This document shows positions 18,991 through 26,649 of a DNA stretch of 64,000 nucleotides, in pieces; position 1 is the stretch's first letter, and each line of letters starts with the position of its first letter. The notes under the pieces are model-generated. The model was not told the DNA's origin. It searched no databases and saw only the letters and a program-made list of their open reading frames with translations. The DNA comes from Pseudomonas sp. MYb185. GTDB lineage: Bacteria; Pseudomonadota; Gammaproteobacteria; Pseudomonadales; Pseudomonadaceae. Position numbers and translations under genes: made by a program. The DNA lies in contig NZ_PCQD01000004.1 in the NCBI RefSeq assembly GCF_002979975.1, forward strand, positions 316,486 through 380,485, in the 5' to 3' direction.

Positions 18991-18993
18991 TGA

Positions 18994-19009
18994 CTGTGAT
19001 TATATACAG
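18994..19009 (-). promoter_or_regulatory. LexA (SOS) box, distal
   Basis: A second CTGT-N8-ACAG box, 3 bp from the first. It covers the predicted -10 of lexA. Confidence 0.92.
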
Positions 19010-19026
19010 CTTGAGGCCAAGGGCAA
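18999..19026 (-). promoter_or_regulatory. Predicted lexA promoter
   Basis: On the minus strand TTGCCC (19026-19021) and a perfect TATAAT (19004-18999) are 16 bp apart. The -10 lies inside the distal SOS box, so bound LexA would block RNA polymerase. Confidence 0.7.
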
Positions 19027-19076
19027 GCCCGCAGCTACCGTTTGCAGCGCAGCCGTTGTGTGGTAAAACGTCGGAG

Positions 19077-19106
19077 TTGACAGTGAGTCCGTTTGAAACG
19101 TATGTT
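19077..19106 (+). promoter_or_regulatory. Predicted psrA promoter
   Basis: TTGACA (19077-19082) and TATGTT (19101-19106), 18 bp apart. The -10 lies inside the PsrA-type palindrome, which suits autorepression. Confidence 0.65.
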
Positions 19107-19112
19107 TCAAAC
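19091..19112 (+). promoter_or_regulatory. PsrA-type operator (palindrome)
   Basis: Perfect 9-bp arms GTTTGAAAC and GTTTCAAAC are separated by GTAT. The core GAAAC-N4-GTTTC fits the known PsrA pattern (G/C)AAAC-N2-4-GTTT(G/C). It overlaps the psrA promoter. Confidence 0.85.
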
Positions 19113-19137
19113 ACATGTGTTTTTCCTGGAGTTATCT

Positions 19138-19818
19138 GTGGCACAGTCTGAAACAGTCGAGCGCATTCTGGATGCTGCAGAGCAGTTGTTTGCCGAAAAG
19201 GGTTTCGCCGAAACCTCGCTGCGGCTGATCACCAGCAAGGCCGGGGTTAACCTGGCGGCGGTGAACTATCACTTCGGTTCGAAGAAGTCCCTGATCCAGG
19301 CGGTGTTCACCCGTTTTCTCAATCCTTTCGTCAGCAGCCTGGAGCAGGAGCTCGAGCGCAACGAGCAGGCCGGCATTCCCGAGCAGAGCCTGGAACAACT
19401 GCTGGAAATGCTGGTGCGCCTGGTACTGGCGGTCAAGCCGCGCAGCGGCCATGACCTGTCTACCTTCATGCGCCTGCTGGGGCTGGCGTTCAGCCAGAGT
19501 CAGGGGCATCTGCGCAAATACCTGGCGGAAGTCTATGGCAAGGTGTTCAAGCGTTACATGGAGCTGGTGCTGCGCAGCTCGCCGGAGTTGCCGCCGGCGG
19601 TACTGTTCTGGCGGGTGCACTTCATGTTGGGCAGCGCGGCCTTCACCCTGTCGAGCATGAAAGCGCTGAAGGCGATCGCCGAAGCTGAATGCGGCGAGCG
19701 GGCCAGTACCGAAGAAGTGCTGCGGCAGATGGTGCCCTTCCTGGCGGCGGGTATGCGCGCCGGTGCGCTCACCCCGGAGACCACGAGACAAGGCCAGGAT
19801 ACGCTGCAGGCACTATAG
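19138..19818 (+). CDS. psrA: TetR-family fatty-acid-responsive regulator PsrA
   Basis: 226 residues from GTG 19138, chosen because GGAG lies 7 nt upstream and MAQSETVERILDAAEQLFAEKGF is the usual family start. HTH about 25-48 (TSLRLITSKAGVNLAAVNYHFGSKKSL). In pseudomonads PsrA senses long-chain fatty acids, represses beta-oxidation genes and itself, and activates rpoS. The palindrome in its own promoter supports the identity, as does its position divergent from lexA. Confidence 0.93.
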   Translation: MAQSETVERILDAAEQLFAEKGFAETSLRLITSKAGVNLAAVNYHFGSKKSLIQAVFTRFLNPFVSSLEQELERNEQAGIPEQSLEQLLEMLVRLVLAVKPRSGHDLSTFMRLLGLAFSQSQGHLRKYLAEVYGKVFKRYMELVLRSSPELPPAVLFWRVHFMLGSAAFTLSSMKALKAIAEAECGERASTEEVLRQMVPFLAAGMRAGALTPETTRQGQDTLQAL

Positions 19819-19897
19819 CCGGCAGTGTCGATCGTAGCCGGGGCTTACCTCGCGCCCCCTGATCCGCTATCGTGTGGCCTTTGCGGCGGAGCTGAGC

Positions 19898-20380
19898 ATG
19901 CAACTGGACCTGATCCACATATCCATCGATAGGCAATGGCTGACCGGCTATCAAGCCGGTCGGCAGGTGTGTGCCTGGCCGGTATCCACAGCGAAGAACG
20001 GGCCGGGTGAGCTGAATGGCAGTGGCTGCACTCCCCGGGGGCGGCATCGGGTGCGTGCACGCATCGGCGATGGCCTGCCGTCGGGGACGGTGTTCATTGG
20101 CCGGCGTCCGACCGGTGAGTTGTGGACCCCCGAACTGGCCGCCGCCAACCCGCAGCGGGACTGGATTCTGACCCGCATCCTGTGGCTCTGTGGCGAGGAG
20201 CCGGGGATCAATCGCGGTGGTGACCGCGATTCCCAGCGTCGCTATATCTATCTGCATGGCACTGGCGACGATCAGCCGATGGGCATTCCGCTGTCCCATG
20301 GCTGCATACGTCTACGCAATGCCGACATGCTGACCCTCTTTGATATGACCCCGGCGGGCTGCGCCGTGGTCATCGAATAA
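19898..20380 (+). CDS. L,D-transpeptidase (YkuD family)
   Basis: 160 residues, a single YkuD domain. The catalytic signature is IYLHGTGDD...SHGCIRLRNADML, with Cys in SHGCIR. L,D-transpeptidases crosslink peptidoglycan by 3-3 bridges or attach proteins to it. I see no signal peptide (MQLDLIHISIDRQWLTGY), so how it would reach the periplasm is unclear; several short YkuD proteins in Pseudomonas share this. GGAG precedes ATG 19898. It is followed by nagZ (18-bp gap), a peptidoglycan-recycling gene. Confidence 0.88.
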   Translation: MQLDLIHISIDRQWLTGYQAGRQVCAWPVSTAKNGPGELNGSGCTPRGRHRVRARIGDGLPSGTVFIGRRPTGELWTPELAAANPQRDWILTRILWLCGEEPGINRGGDRDSQRRYIYLHGTGDDQPMGIPLSHGCIRLRNADMLTLFDMTPAGCAVVIE

Positions 20381-20398
20381 TCTGATGGAGCACACCCT

Positions 20399-21403
20399 TT
20401 GACCCAAGGCACATTGATGCTGGATCTGGCCGGTACCTGGCTGACCCCGGAAGACCGCCAGCTGTTGAGACAACCCGAAGTCGGCGGCCTCATCCTGTTC
20501 GCCCGCAATACCGAATCCCCGGCCCAGGTGCGTGAGCTGGTACGCAGTGTTCGCGCGTTGCGCCCGGAAATGCTGATCGCCATCGACCAGGAGGGCGGTC
20601 GTGTACAGCGCCTGCGCCGCGAGGTGCTGCGTCTACCGGCACTGGGGCGGATTGCCGGCTGTGGCGCCGAAGATGTCGCTGCCGTTGCCGAAGCGGCCGC
20701 CTGGCTGATGGCCACGGAAATGCTCGCCTGCGGCATCGATATCAGTTTCGCGCCGGTGCTGGATCTGGATCATGGTCGCAGCCAGGTAATCGGTGACCGT
20801 TCCCTGGGTGGTGACCCGCAGCAGGTCAGTCGCCTGGCCAGGGCCTATATCGATGGGCTGCACCAGGCCGGCATGGCCGCCACCGGCAAGCATTTTCCCG
20901 GCCACGGCTGGGCCGAGGCGGATTCGCATACCGACCTGCCGGTAGACGAGCGCAGTGAAGCGGATATCCGCCAGTCGGACCTCCAGCCGTTCGCAGCGCT
21001 GGCGCCGTTGCTGGATGGCATCATGCCGGCGCATGTGGTGTATCCGGCCGTGGACAGCCTGCCGGCAGGCTTCTCCCGGCGCTGGCTGCAGGATATTCTG
21101 CGTGCCGAGCTGGGCTTCGAGGGTGTCATCTTCAGCGACGACCTGACCATGGCCGGCGCCCACGCGGTGGGTGATATGGCGCAGCGGGTCGACGCGGCAC
21201 TGGCCTCGGGCTGCGACATGCTGCTGGTCTGCAATGATCGGGCGGCTGCCGAGCAGGCACTGCTGCATGCCCAGCGCATTGGCATGCAGCCCTCGCTGCG
21301 GGCGCAGCGAATGCTGGCCCGGCGTGTGGTGGGGCTGGACTACAAGGCTCAGCCGCGCTGGCGGCAGTCGGTCGAATTGGTGCAGGGCGCCGGACTGCTG
21401 TAA
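20399..21403 (+). CDS. nagZ: Beta-N-acetylhexosaminidase NagZ
   Basis: 334 residues, glycoside hydrolase family 3. It removes GlcNAc from anhydro-muropeptides in the cytoplasm during peptidoglycan recycling, and so shapes AmpR-controlled beta-lactamase induction in species that have it. Motifs: IDQEGGRVQR (63-70), KHFPGHG (164-170) with His177 on the flexible catalytic loop, and FSDDLTMAGA with the nucleophile Asp248. The start is TTG at 20399, with GGAG about 8 nt upstream and a family-like N-terminus. Confidence 0.95.
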   Translation: MTQGTLMLDLAGTWLTPEDRQLLRQPEVGGLILFARNTESPAQVRELVRSVRALRPEMLIAIDQEGGRVQRLRREVLRLPALGRIAGCGAEDVAAVAEAAAWLMATEMLACGIDISFAPVLDLDHGRSQVIGDRSLGGDPQQVSRLARAYIDGLHQAGMAATGKHFPGHGWAEADSHTDLPVDERSEADIRQSDLQPFAALAPLLDGIMPAHVVYPAVDSLPAGFSRRWLQDILRAELGFEGVIFSDDLTMAGAHAVGDMAQRVDAALASGCDMLLVCNDRAAAEQALLHAQRIGMQPSLRAQRMLARRVVGLDYKAQPRWRQSVELVQGAGLL

Positions 21404-21472
21404 CGGAAAAGCCGGCACCGCCGTTCGAGTGCGGGGTTTCATCCTGACTGGCGGTGTCCCACGCCCCCCCTT

Positions 21473-21494
21473 GGGTCGAGATGGAACTCGACCC
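21473..21494 (+). repeat. Hairpin with GGA in the loop
   Basis: A perfect 8-bp stem (GGGTCGAG with CTCGACCC) encloses the 6-nt loop ATGGAA. It lies in the probable 3' region of nagZ, about 70 bp after its stop. Confidence 0.75.
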
Positions 21495-21580
21495 TCCTTG
21501 GTACGTGCAAAGCTGGGGAAGCCTTGTTTCGAGTTGTTGCGCGCGAGCGCGTGAAGACAGCGACGTTGTACTCGGTATAA

Positions 21581-21604
21581 CACCAGCACCAGCACCAGCA
21601 CCAG
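21581..21604 (+). repeat. Tandem hexanucleotide (CACCAG)x4
   Basis: Four perfect copies of a 6-bp unit outside any gene. Such a tract may vary in copy number between strains. Confidence 0.85.
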
Positions 21605-21618
21605 CTCCGAGGTCGCAG

Positions 21619-21728
21619 GCCGTGCTGGCCGGCAGCCATTGCAGAACCGTCTGCGGCCAGGGATGGCCGTAGACGAGCGCCATGGATGGCGGGGTGCGCG
21701 TTCTGCAATGGCTGCCGGTCAGCGCGGT
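21619..21728 (+). repeat. Structured repeat unit C
   Basis: Same architecture as units A and B at 13.7-13.96 kb. Outer stem 21619-21647 with 21700-21728 (26 of 29 pairs), CGT, a 9-bp hairpin with loop GGGA (21651-21672), a 6-nt bridge ACGAGC, a 4-bp hairpin with loop TGGA (21679-21690) and a 9-10 nt joiner. The stem sequences share nothing with A or B. The GGA triplets are again 23 nt apart. Confidence 0.85.
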
Positions 21729-21772
21729 CCTACGCGGAACCCGCCGCAAGCTCCAATCAAATCCAAGTGCCG

Positions 21773-21804
21773 CCGCTCAACCCAGTCATTGCCGGGTTGA
21801 GCGG
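21773..21804 (-). terminator. Hairpin at the end of mfd
   Basis: An 11-bp perfect stem (CCGCTCAACCC with GGGTTGAGCGG) and 10-nt loop, about 30 bp past the mfd stop. No T-run follows directly on the minus strand, so intrinsic termination is uncertain. Confidence 0.5.
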
Positions 21805-21835
21805 ATCGGACGATACATTCCGGCATATCAAAGCC

Positions 21836-24800
21836 TCATCGGCGTTTTCCTTTGCCGTTGGGGGCGGCGGGCGCTTGCTGCAGCCGCTCGATCAGGGCCT
21901 CGACCGTATTCAGGCGCAGACCAGGCGCGCCCATGGGGGCGCTGAAACGCAATGTGCTGCCACCCTCCAGGCGGTAGCGTTGCGGACTGTCCTGGATCAG
22001 GCGGATCAGGATCAGCGGATCGATGCTGGTGTCGGCGGCGAACTCGATCCGCCCATGCTCCGGTCCCGCATCGATCTTGCTGATGCCCAGGGGGGTACAG
22101 CGCAGTTTCAATGAGGTAACCCGGAACAGGTTCTTCACCGGCTCCGGCAGCAGGCCGAAGCGGTCGATCATCTCCACCTGCAGGTCCTTCAGCTCTTCAT
22201 CGTCGCCGGCGTTGGCGATGCGCTTGTACAGCGTCAGGCGGGCATGCACGTCTGGCAGATAATCGTCAGGGATCAGTGCCGGCAAGCGCAGGTTGATGTC
22301 CGGGCCGCGGCTCAAGGGGTTCTCCAGCTCCGGTTGCTTACCCTGCTGAATGGCCTTGATCGCCCGTTCCAGCATGTCCATGTACAGGCTGAAACCGACC
22401 GCCTGGATCTGTCCGCTCTGGCCTTCGCCGAGCAGTTCACCGGCGCCGCGGATTTCCAGGTCATGGGTGGCCAGGGTGAAGCCGGCGCCCAGGTCCTGGG
22501 CTGCGGCGATAGCCTCCAGGCGCTTTTCCGCATCGCCGGTGAGCTTGCGCCCGGCCGGCGTCAGCAGGTAGGCATAGGCCTGGTGATGGCTGCGCCCGAC
22601 CCGGCCGCGCAACTGGTGCAGCTGGGCCAGGCCGAACTTGTCGGCGCGCTCGATGATAATGGTGTTGGCGCTGGGCACGTCGATGCCGGTTTCGATGATG
22701 GTGGAGGTCACCAGGATGTTGAAGCGGCGGTGATAGAAGTCGCGCATCACCTGCTCCAGCGCCCGTTCGGGCATCTGCCCATGACTGATGCCGATCCGTG
22801 CCTCGGGCACCAGTTCGGCCAGGTCAGCGGCGCATTTTTCGATGGTTTCCACTTCGTTGTGCAGGAAGTACACCTGGCCGCCGCGCAGCAGCTCGCGCAG
22901 GATCGCCTCCTTGATGACGGCCGGCTGCTGTTGCATGACGAAGGTCTTGACCGAGAGCCGCCGCGCCGGTGGGGTGGCGATGATCGACAGGTCGCGCATG
23001 CCGGTCATGGCCATGTTCAGTGTGCGGGGGATCGGGGTCGCGGTCAGGTTGAGGATATCCACCTCGCTGCGCAGCGCCTTGAGGCGTTCCTTCTGACGCA
23101 CGCCGAAACGGTGTTCCTCGTCGATGATGACCAGCCCCAGGTCCTGGAACTGCACATCACCCTGCAGCAGCTTGTGGGTGCCGATCATGATGTCGACCTT
23201 GCCGTCGGCCAGCTCCTGGGTGGCGAGCTTGATTTCCTTGGCGGACTTGAAGCGTGACATCACCTCGACCTTCACCGGCCAGTCGGCAAAGCGGTCCTTG
23301 AAACTGTTGTAGTGCTGCTGGGCGAGCAGGGTGGTGGGCACCAGCACTGCCACCTGCTTGCCGCTGTGCACGGCGACGAAGGCGGCGCGCATCGCTACCT
23401 CGGTCTTGCCGAAGCCGACATCGCCACACACCAGGCGATCCATCGGCTGGCTGTTGGTCATGTCCTTGATCACCGCATCGATGGCAGCCTGCTGGTCAGC
23501 GGTTTCCTCGAAGGGAAAGGCCTCGGCGAAGGTCTGGTAGTCCTGATCGGGATCGTTGAAGCTGTAACCCTTGCGTGCCGCCCGGCGGGCATAGACGTCG
23601 AGCAGTTCGGCGGCGACGTCGCGGACCTTTTCCGCCGCCTTGCGCCGGGCTTTCTGCCACTGCTCGGAGCCCAGCCGATGCAGCGGTGCGTTGTCATCCT
23701 CGGCCCCGGAGTAACGGGCGATCATGTGCAGGTTGGCGACCGGCACATACAGCGTCGCTTCGTCGGCATACTCGAGCTTGAGAAACTCCGCCTGCTGACC
23801 CTCCACGCTCAGGTTGACCAGCCCGTGATAGCGGCCCACGCCATGATCGATATGCACCACCGGCGCACCTTCACGCAGCTCGGTCAGGTTGCGGATGATG
23901 GTGTCGCCAAGGTCGGTGGTCTTGCCCCGGCGTCGGCGCTGCATCACCCGTTGACCGAACAACTGGCTTTCGGCGATCAGGGCGATGGCCGGGTCGTTGC
24001 TCAGCAGGCCCTGGTCTACCGGTGCGATGGTGATGCCGCAGCGGATATCGCTGTCGACGAAGGCGCTCCAGCTGTCCACCGGTTCAGGCTTGAGCGGTAT
24101 CCGAGCCAGCAGCTCCAGCAGCGCTTCCCGCCGGCCGGCGGTCTCGGCGACGAATAGCGAACGGCCCTGGAAGTCCTCGAGAAACCGCTCCAGTTGCTGC
24201 AGCGGACGTTCCTGCTTGTTATCCAGCGGCAGCTCCGGCGGTGAACTGCAATCGAAGTTGGTTACTCCCGCGCCAGTCGGCAGGGGTGTGTCGTGGCAGA
24301 TGATGCGCGGGTAGCGCTTGATCAGCGCGAAGCCTTCCTCCACCGGCAGGAACAGTTCCGCTGGTGACAGCAACGGCCGGGTCGGGTCGATGCCGTGCTC
24401 CTCGTAGCGGTTGCGCACATCGACCCAGAACTGGGTAGCGCTGTCTTCGATACCGGGCAGGCTGAACAGCTGGGTATTGTCCGGCAAGTAGTCGAACAGG
24501 GTGCCGAGTTCCTCGAAGAACAGCGGCAGGTAGTATTCTATGCCGGGTGGTACCAGTCCGTCGCTGAGGTCCTGATAGATCGGGCAGCGCCGATGGTCGA
24601 CGTCGAAACGCTCGCGAAAACGGGCACGAAAGCCGGTCAGGGCGCTCTTGTCGAGGGGGAACTCGCGCGCCGGCAGCAGATGGATCTTCTCGACCTTGTC
24701 GATGGAGCGCTGGGTTTCCGGGTCGAAGGTGCGCAGCGTTTCGATCTCTTCGTCGAACAGGTCGATACGGTAGGGCAGCCGTGAGCCGGTGGGGAACAGA

Positions 24801-25321
24801 TCCAGCAGGGCGCCGCGCACTGCATAGTCGCCATGCTCGTAGACCGTATCGACGCAGCGGTAGCCGGCGGCGTCCAGGTTCTGCCGCATGCTGTCGATAT
24901 CCAGCTTCTGGCCGACTTCCAGCATCAGGACCGAGCCGCCAAGGAACGGGCGTGGTGGAATGCGGTGCAGCAGGGTGATCATCGGCACCACGAGAATGCC
25001 ACGCTCGACCTGCGGCAGGCGGTACAGGGTCTGCAGGCGTTGGGAAATGATGTCCTGATGCGGCGAAAAGCGATCGTAGGGCAGGGTTTCCCAGTCCGGG
25101 AAGCTGGCGACCGACAGGTGCGGGGCGAAGAAGCGCAGTTCCTGCTCCAGGCGGTCGGCCATGGCCGTGTCGCGGGTGATGACCAGGCTCAGGCCCGGAT
25201 ATTGCAACGCCGCTTCGGCTATGGCCAGAGCGCGTGCTGCCGCCGGCAGATTGCCCCAGGCGGACTTGTTGCCAGAGGCTTTGTGCTGCGGGGCGGCGAA
25301 CAGAATGGAATTGTCAGGCAT
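21836..25321 (-). CDS. mfd: Transcription-repair coupling factor Mfd
   Basis: 1161 residues. Mfd pushes RNA polymerase stalled at DNA lesions and recruits UvrA. N-terminal UvrB-like module (1-400), RNA polymerase interaction domain around 480-560 (GAPVVHIDHGVGRYHGL...), then the RecG-like translocase with Walker A CGDVGFGKTEVA, DEEH box IIDEEHRFGV and helicase motif VI RGRVGRSHHQAYAYL, and the C-terminal TRCF domain. Length and domains are normal. It is divergent from the TerC/Alx gene. Confidence 0.97.
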   Translation of the reverse strand: MPDNSILFAAPQHKASGNKSAWGNLPAAARALAIAEAALQYPGLSLVITRDTAMADRLEQELRFFAPHLSVASFPDWETLPYDRFSPHQDIISQRLQTLYRLPQVERGILVVPMITLLHRIPPRPFLGGSVLMLEVGQKLDIDSMRQNLDAAGYRCVDTVYEHGDYAVRGALLDLFPTGSRLPYRIDLFDEEIETLRTFDPETQRSIDKVEKIHLLPAREFPLDKSALTGFRARFRERFDVDHRRCPIYQDLSDGLVPPGIEYYLPLFFEELGTLFDYLPDNTQLFSLPGIEDSATQFWVDVRNRYEEHGIDPTRPLLSPAELFLPVEEGFALIKRYPRIICHDTPLPTGAGVTNFDCSSPPELPLDNKQERPLQQLERFLEDFQGRSLFVAETAGRREALLELLARIPLKPEPVDSWSAFVDSDIRCGITIAPVDQGLLSNDPAIALIAESQLFGQRVMQRRRRGKTTDLGDTIIRNLTELREGAPVVHIDHGVGRYHGLVNLSVEGQQAEFLKLEYADEATLYVPVANLHMIARYSGAEDDNAPLHRLGSEQWQKARRKAAEKVRDVAAELLDVYARRAARKGYSFNDPDQDYQTFAEAFPFEETADQQAAIDAVIKDMTNSQPMDRLVCGDVGFGKTEVAMRAAFVAVHSGKQVAVLVPTTLLAQQHYNSFKDRFADWPVKVEVMSRFKSAKEIKLATQELADGKVDIMIGTHKLLQGDVQFQDLGLVIIDEEHRFGVRQKERLKALRSEVDILNLTATPIPRTLNMAMTGMRDLSIIATPPARRLSVKTFVMQQQPAVIKEAILRELLRGGQVYFLHNEVETIEKCAADLAELVPEARIGISHGQMPERALEQVMRDFYHRRFNILVTSTIIETGIDVPSANTIIIERADKFGLAQLHQLRGRVGRSHHQAYAYLLTPAGRKLTGDAEKRLEAIAAAQDLGAGFTLATHDLEIRGAGELLGEGQSGQIQAVGFSLYMDMLERAIKAIQQGKQPELENPLSRGPDINLRLPALIPDDYLPDVHARLTLYKRIANAGDDEELKDLQVEMIDRFGLLPEPVKNLFRVTSLKLRCTPLGISKIDAGPEHGRIEFAADTSIDPLILIRLIQDSPQRYRLEGGSTLRFSAPMGAPGLRLNTVEALIERLQQAPAAPNGKGKRR

Positions 25322-25422
25322 GCAATTGAGCTTATCTTGTTACGCAAAACGCACAGTTTAACGCCATGTACCGATCCATGTGGGGATTGCCCTGTTTTTA
25401 TCGGACCTTGCCGTGCCTGCGC

Positions 25423-25451
25423 TTGTCAGAGGAATGAGGCAGCTATATCAT
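25423..25451 (+). promoter_or_regulatory. Predicted promoter of the TerC/Alx gene
   Basis: TTGTCA (25423-25428) and TATCAT (25446-25451) with the ideal 17-bp spacer. Transcription would start near 25458, leaving a leader of about 88 nt. Confidence 0.6.
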
Positions 25452-25457
25452 GATTGC

Positions 25458-25545
25458 CGCGTGACGCCGGGCCCCTCTGGCGGTGGTTGGTCCCACCGTG
25501 ATGTCGGAGTCATAAGTTGATTCTTAACTTTGACCGGAGGGCCCC
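25458..25545 (+). promoter_or_regulatory. Structured leader with possible ribosome-binding-site sequestration
   Basis: GGGCCCCTCTGG (25469-25480) is nearly complementary to the ribosome binding site segment CCGGAGGGCCC (25534-25544), with one bulge and one mismatch. Between them lie a hairpin CGGTGG/CCACCG (25481-25498) and a 9-bp hairpin with one bulge (25509-25534) ending at the ribosome binding site. The fold suggests translational control of the downstream TerC/Alx gene. The E. coli relative alx has a pH/Mn2+-sensing leader, but the yybP-ykoY consensus is not recognisable here. Confidence 0.45.
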
Positions 25546-26526
25546 ATGGAGCCACTGATCTCATTTCTGACCACCCCCTTTCTCGGAACCGCCGCCTGGC
25601 AGTGGTTCGCCTTCCTGGCCATCGTTCTGGCCATTCTCGCCTTCGACCTGGGTGTACTGCACCGCAAGGATCACGAGATCGAGGTGCGCGAGAGTCTGTT
25701 GCTGTACAGCGGCTACTTCACCGTGGGCATCCTGTTCGGCGTCTGGGTCTGGTTCGACCGAGGGTCGGCCAGTGCGCTGGAGTTCTACACCGGCTTTCTG
25801 ATCGAGCAGTCGCTGTCCATGGACAATGTGTTCGTCATGGCGATGATCCTCGGCTTCTTCGGCATTCCCCGGTTGTACCAGCACCGGGTGCTGTTCTGGG
25901 GCATTCTCGGGGTGATCGTGCTGCGAGCGATCATGATCGGCCTGGGTGCGGCGCTGGTGCAGGAGTTCGAGTGGATTCTGTATCTGTTTGGTGTGTTCCT
26001 GTTGTTCTCCGGGGTCAAGATGTTCCTCAGCAAGGACCAGGAGGAGCATGCCGACCTGTCGCAGAACCGCATGGTCGGCTTTATCCGTCGACATTTCCGG
26101 GTGACCGACGACTTGCATGGTTCGCACTTTTTCGTACGCCTGCCGGACAAGACCGGCAAGGTGGTGCTGTTCGCCACGCCGCTGTTTCTGGCACTGGTGC
26201 TGATCGAGCTGGCCGATCTGGTGTTTGCGGTGGACAGCGTGCCGGCGATCTTCGCCATCACCCAGGATCCGTTCATCGTTTATACATCAAATATTTTCGC
26301 CATCCTCGGGTTGCGCTCGCTGTACTTCGCCCTGGCTGCGCTGATGCACCGCTTCGTCTACCTGAAATATGCCCTGGCCCTGGTGCTGATCTTCATCGGC
26401 TGCAAGATCCTGGCGCACGGTCTGGACATCAATATCCATGCCGGTGTGTCCCTGGGAGTGACCTTCGGTCTGCTGGCTGGCGGCGTGCTGCTGTCCCTGT
26501 ACAGTACGCGCAAATCGGCCAGTTGA
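25546..26526 (+). CDS. TerC/Alx-family integral membrane protein
   Basis: 326 residues with about nine hydrophobic segments. The family signature is present twice-over in the conserved acidic stretches IEQSLSMDNVFVMAMI (about 85-100) and LVLIELADLVFAVDSVPAI (about 213-231), where Asp and Glu inside the membrane are thought to handle metal ions. TerC/Alx proteins export Mn2+ in other bacteria and help metalate secreted enzymes; some members are named for tellurite resistance. GGAGGG lies just before the ATG. It stands alone between mfd (divergent) and gap; no other tellurite gene is near. Confidence 0.92.
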   Translation: MEPLISFLTTPFLGTAAWQWFAFLAIVLAILAFDLGVLHRKDHEIEVRESLLLYSGYFTVGILFGVWVWFDRGSASALEFYTGFLIEQSLSMDNVFVMAMILGFFGIPRLYQHRVLFWGILGVIVLRAIMIGLGAALVQEFEWILYLFGVFLLFSGVKMFLSKDQEEHADLSQNRMVGFIRRHFRVTDDLHGSHFFVRLPDKTGKVVLFATPLFLALVLIELADLVFAVDSVPAIFAITQDPFIVYTSNIFAILGLRSLYFALAALMHRFVYLKYALALVLIFIGCKILAHGLDINIHAGVSLGVTFGLLAGGVLLSLYSTRKSAS

Positions 26527-26538
26527 GCGACAGGTTGG

Positions 26539-26566
26539 CGGAGCTCCGGCCGTGCGCCGGGCTCCG
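26539..26566 (+). terminator. Hairpin after the TerC/Alx gene
   Basis: An 11-bp stem with one bulged T (26539-26550 with 26556-26566), 13 bp past the stop codon. Only a short TT follows, so it is a weak intrinsic terminator candidate. Confidence 0.45.
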
Positions 26567-26581
26567 TTAGCCATCGGATGA

Positions 26582-26610
26582 TTGCCTACCAGAGCAGCTC
26601 GCCGCATAAT
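26582..26610 (+). promoter_or_regulatory. Predicted gap promoter
   Basis: TTGCCT (26582-26587) and CATAAT (26605-26610) with 17-bp spacing, about 40 bp upstream of the chosen gap start. Confidence 0.55.
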
Positions 26611-26649
26611 AACGGCCCTCTTAGTTCCCAAGACCTGGAAGGAAAAACT

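Larger units (their letters stand above)
21404..21835. other. Non-coding region between nagZ and mfd with several hairpins
   Basis: 432 bp without a convincing gene. From left to right: a GGA-loop hairpin (21473-21494), four tandem CACCAG hexamers (21581-21604), structured repeat unit C (21619-21728), and an 11-bp hairpin near the mfd end (21773-21804). In P. aeruginosa a nucleoside phosphorylase-type gene sits around here, as I recall; no remnant of it is visible. Confidence 0.75.

Noticed and set aside
21581-21604. CRISPR-like array
   Set aside because: Units are 6 bp without spacers and no cas gene is present.
25322-25545. yybP-ykoY (Mn2+) riboswitch before the TerC/Alx gene
   Set aside because: The conserved GGGGAGUAG-type segment and the loop sequences of this class are not recognisable. 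I report only the self-complementary leader.
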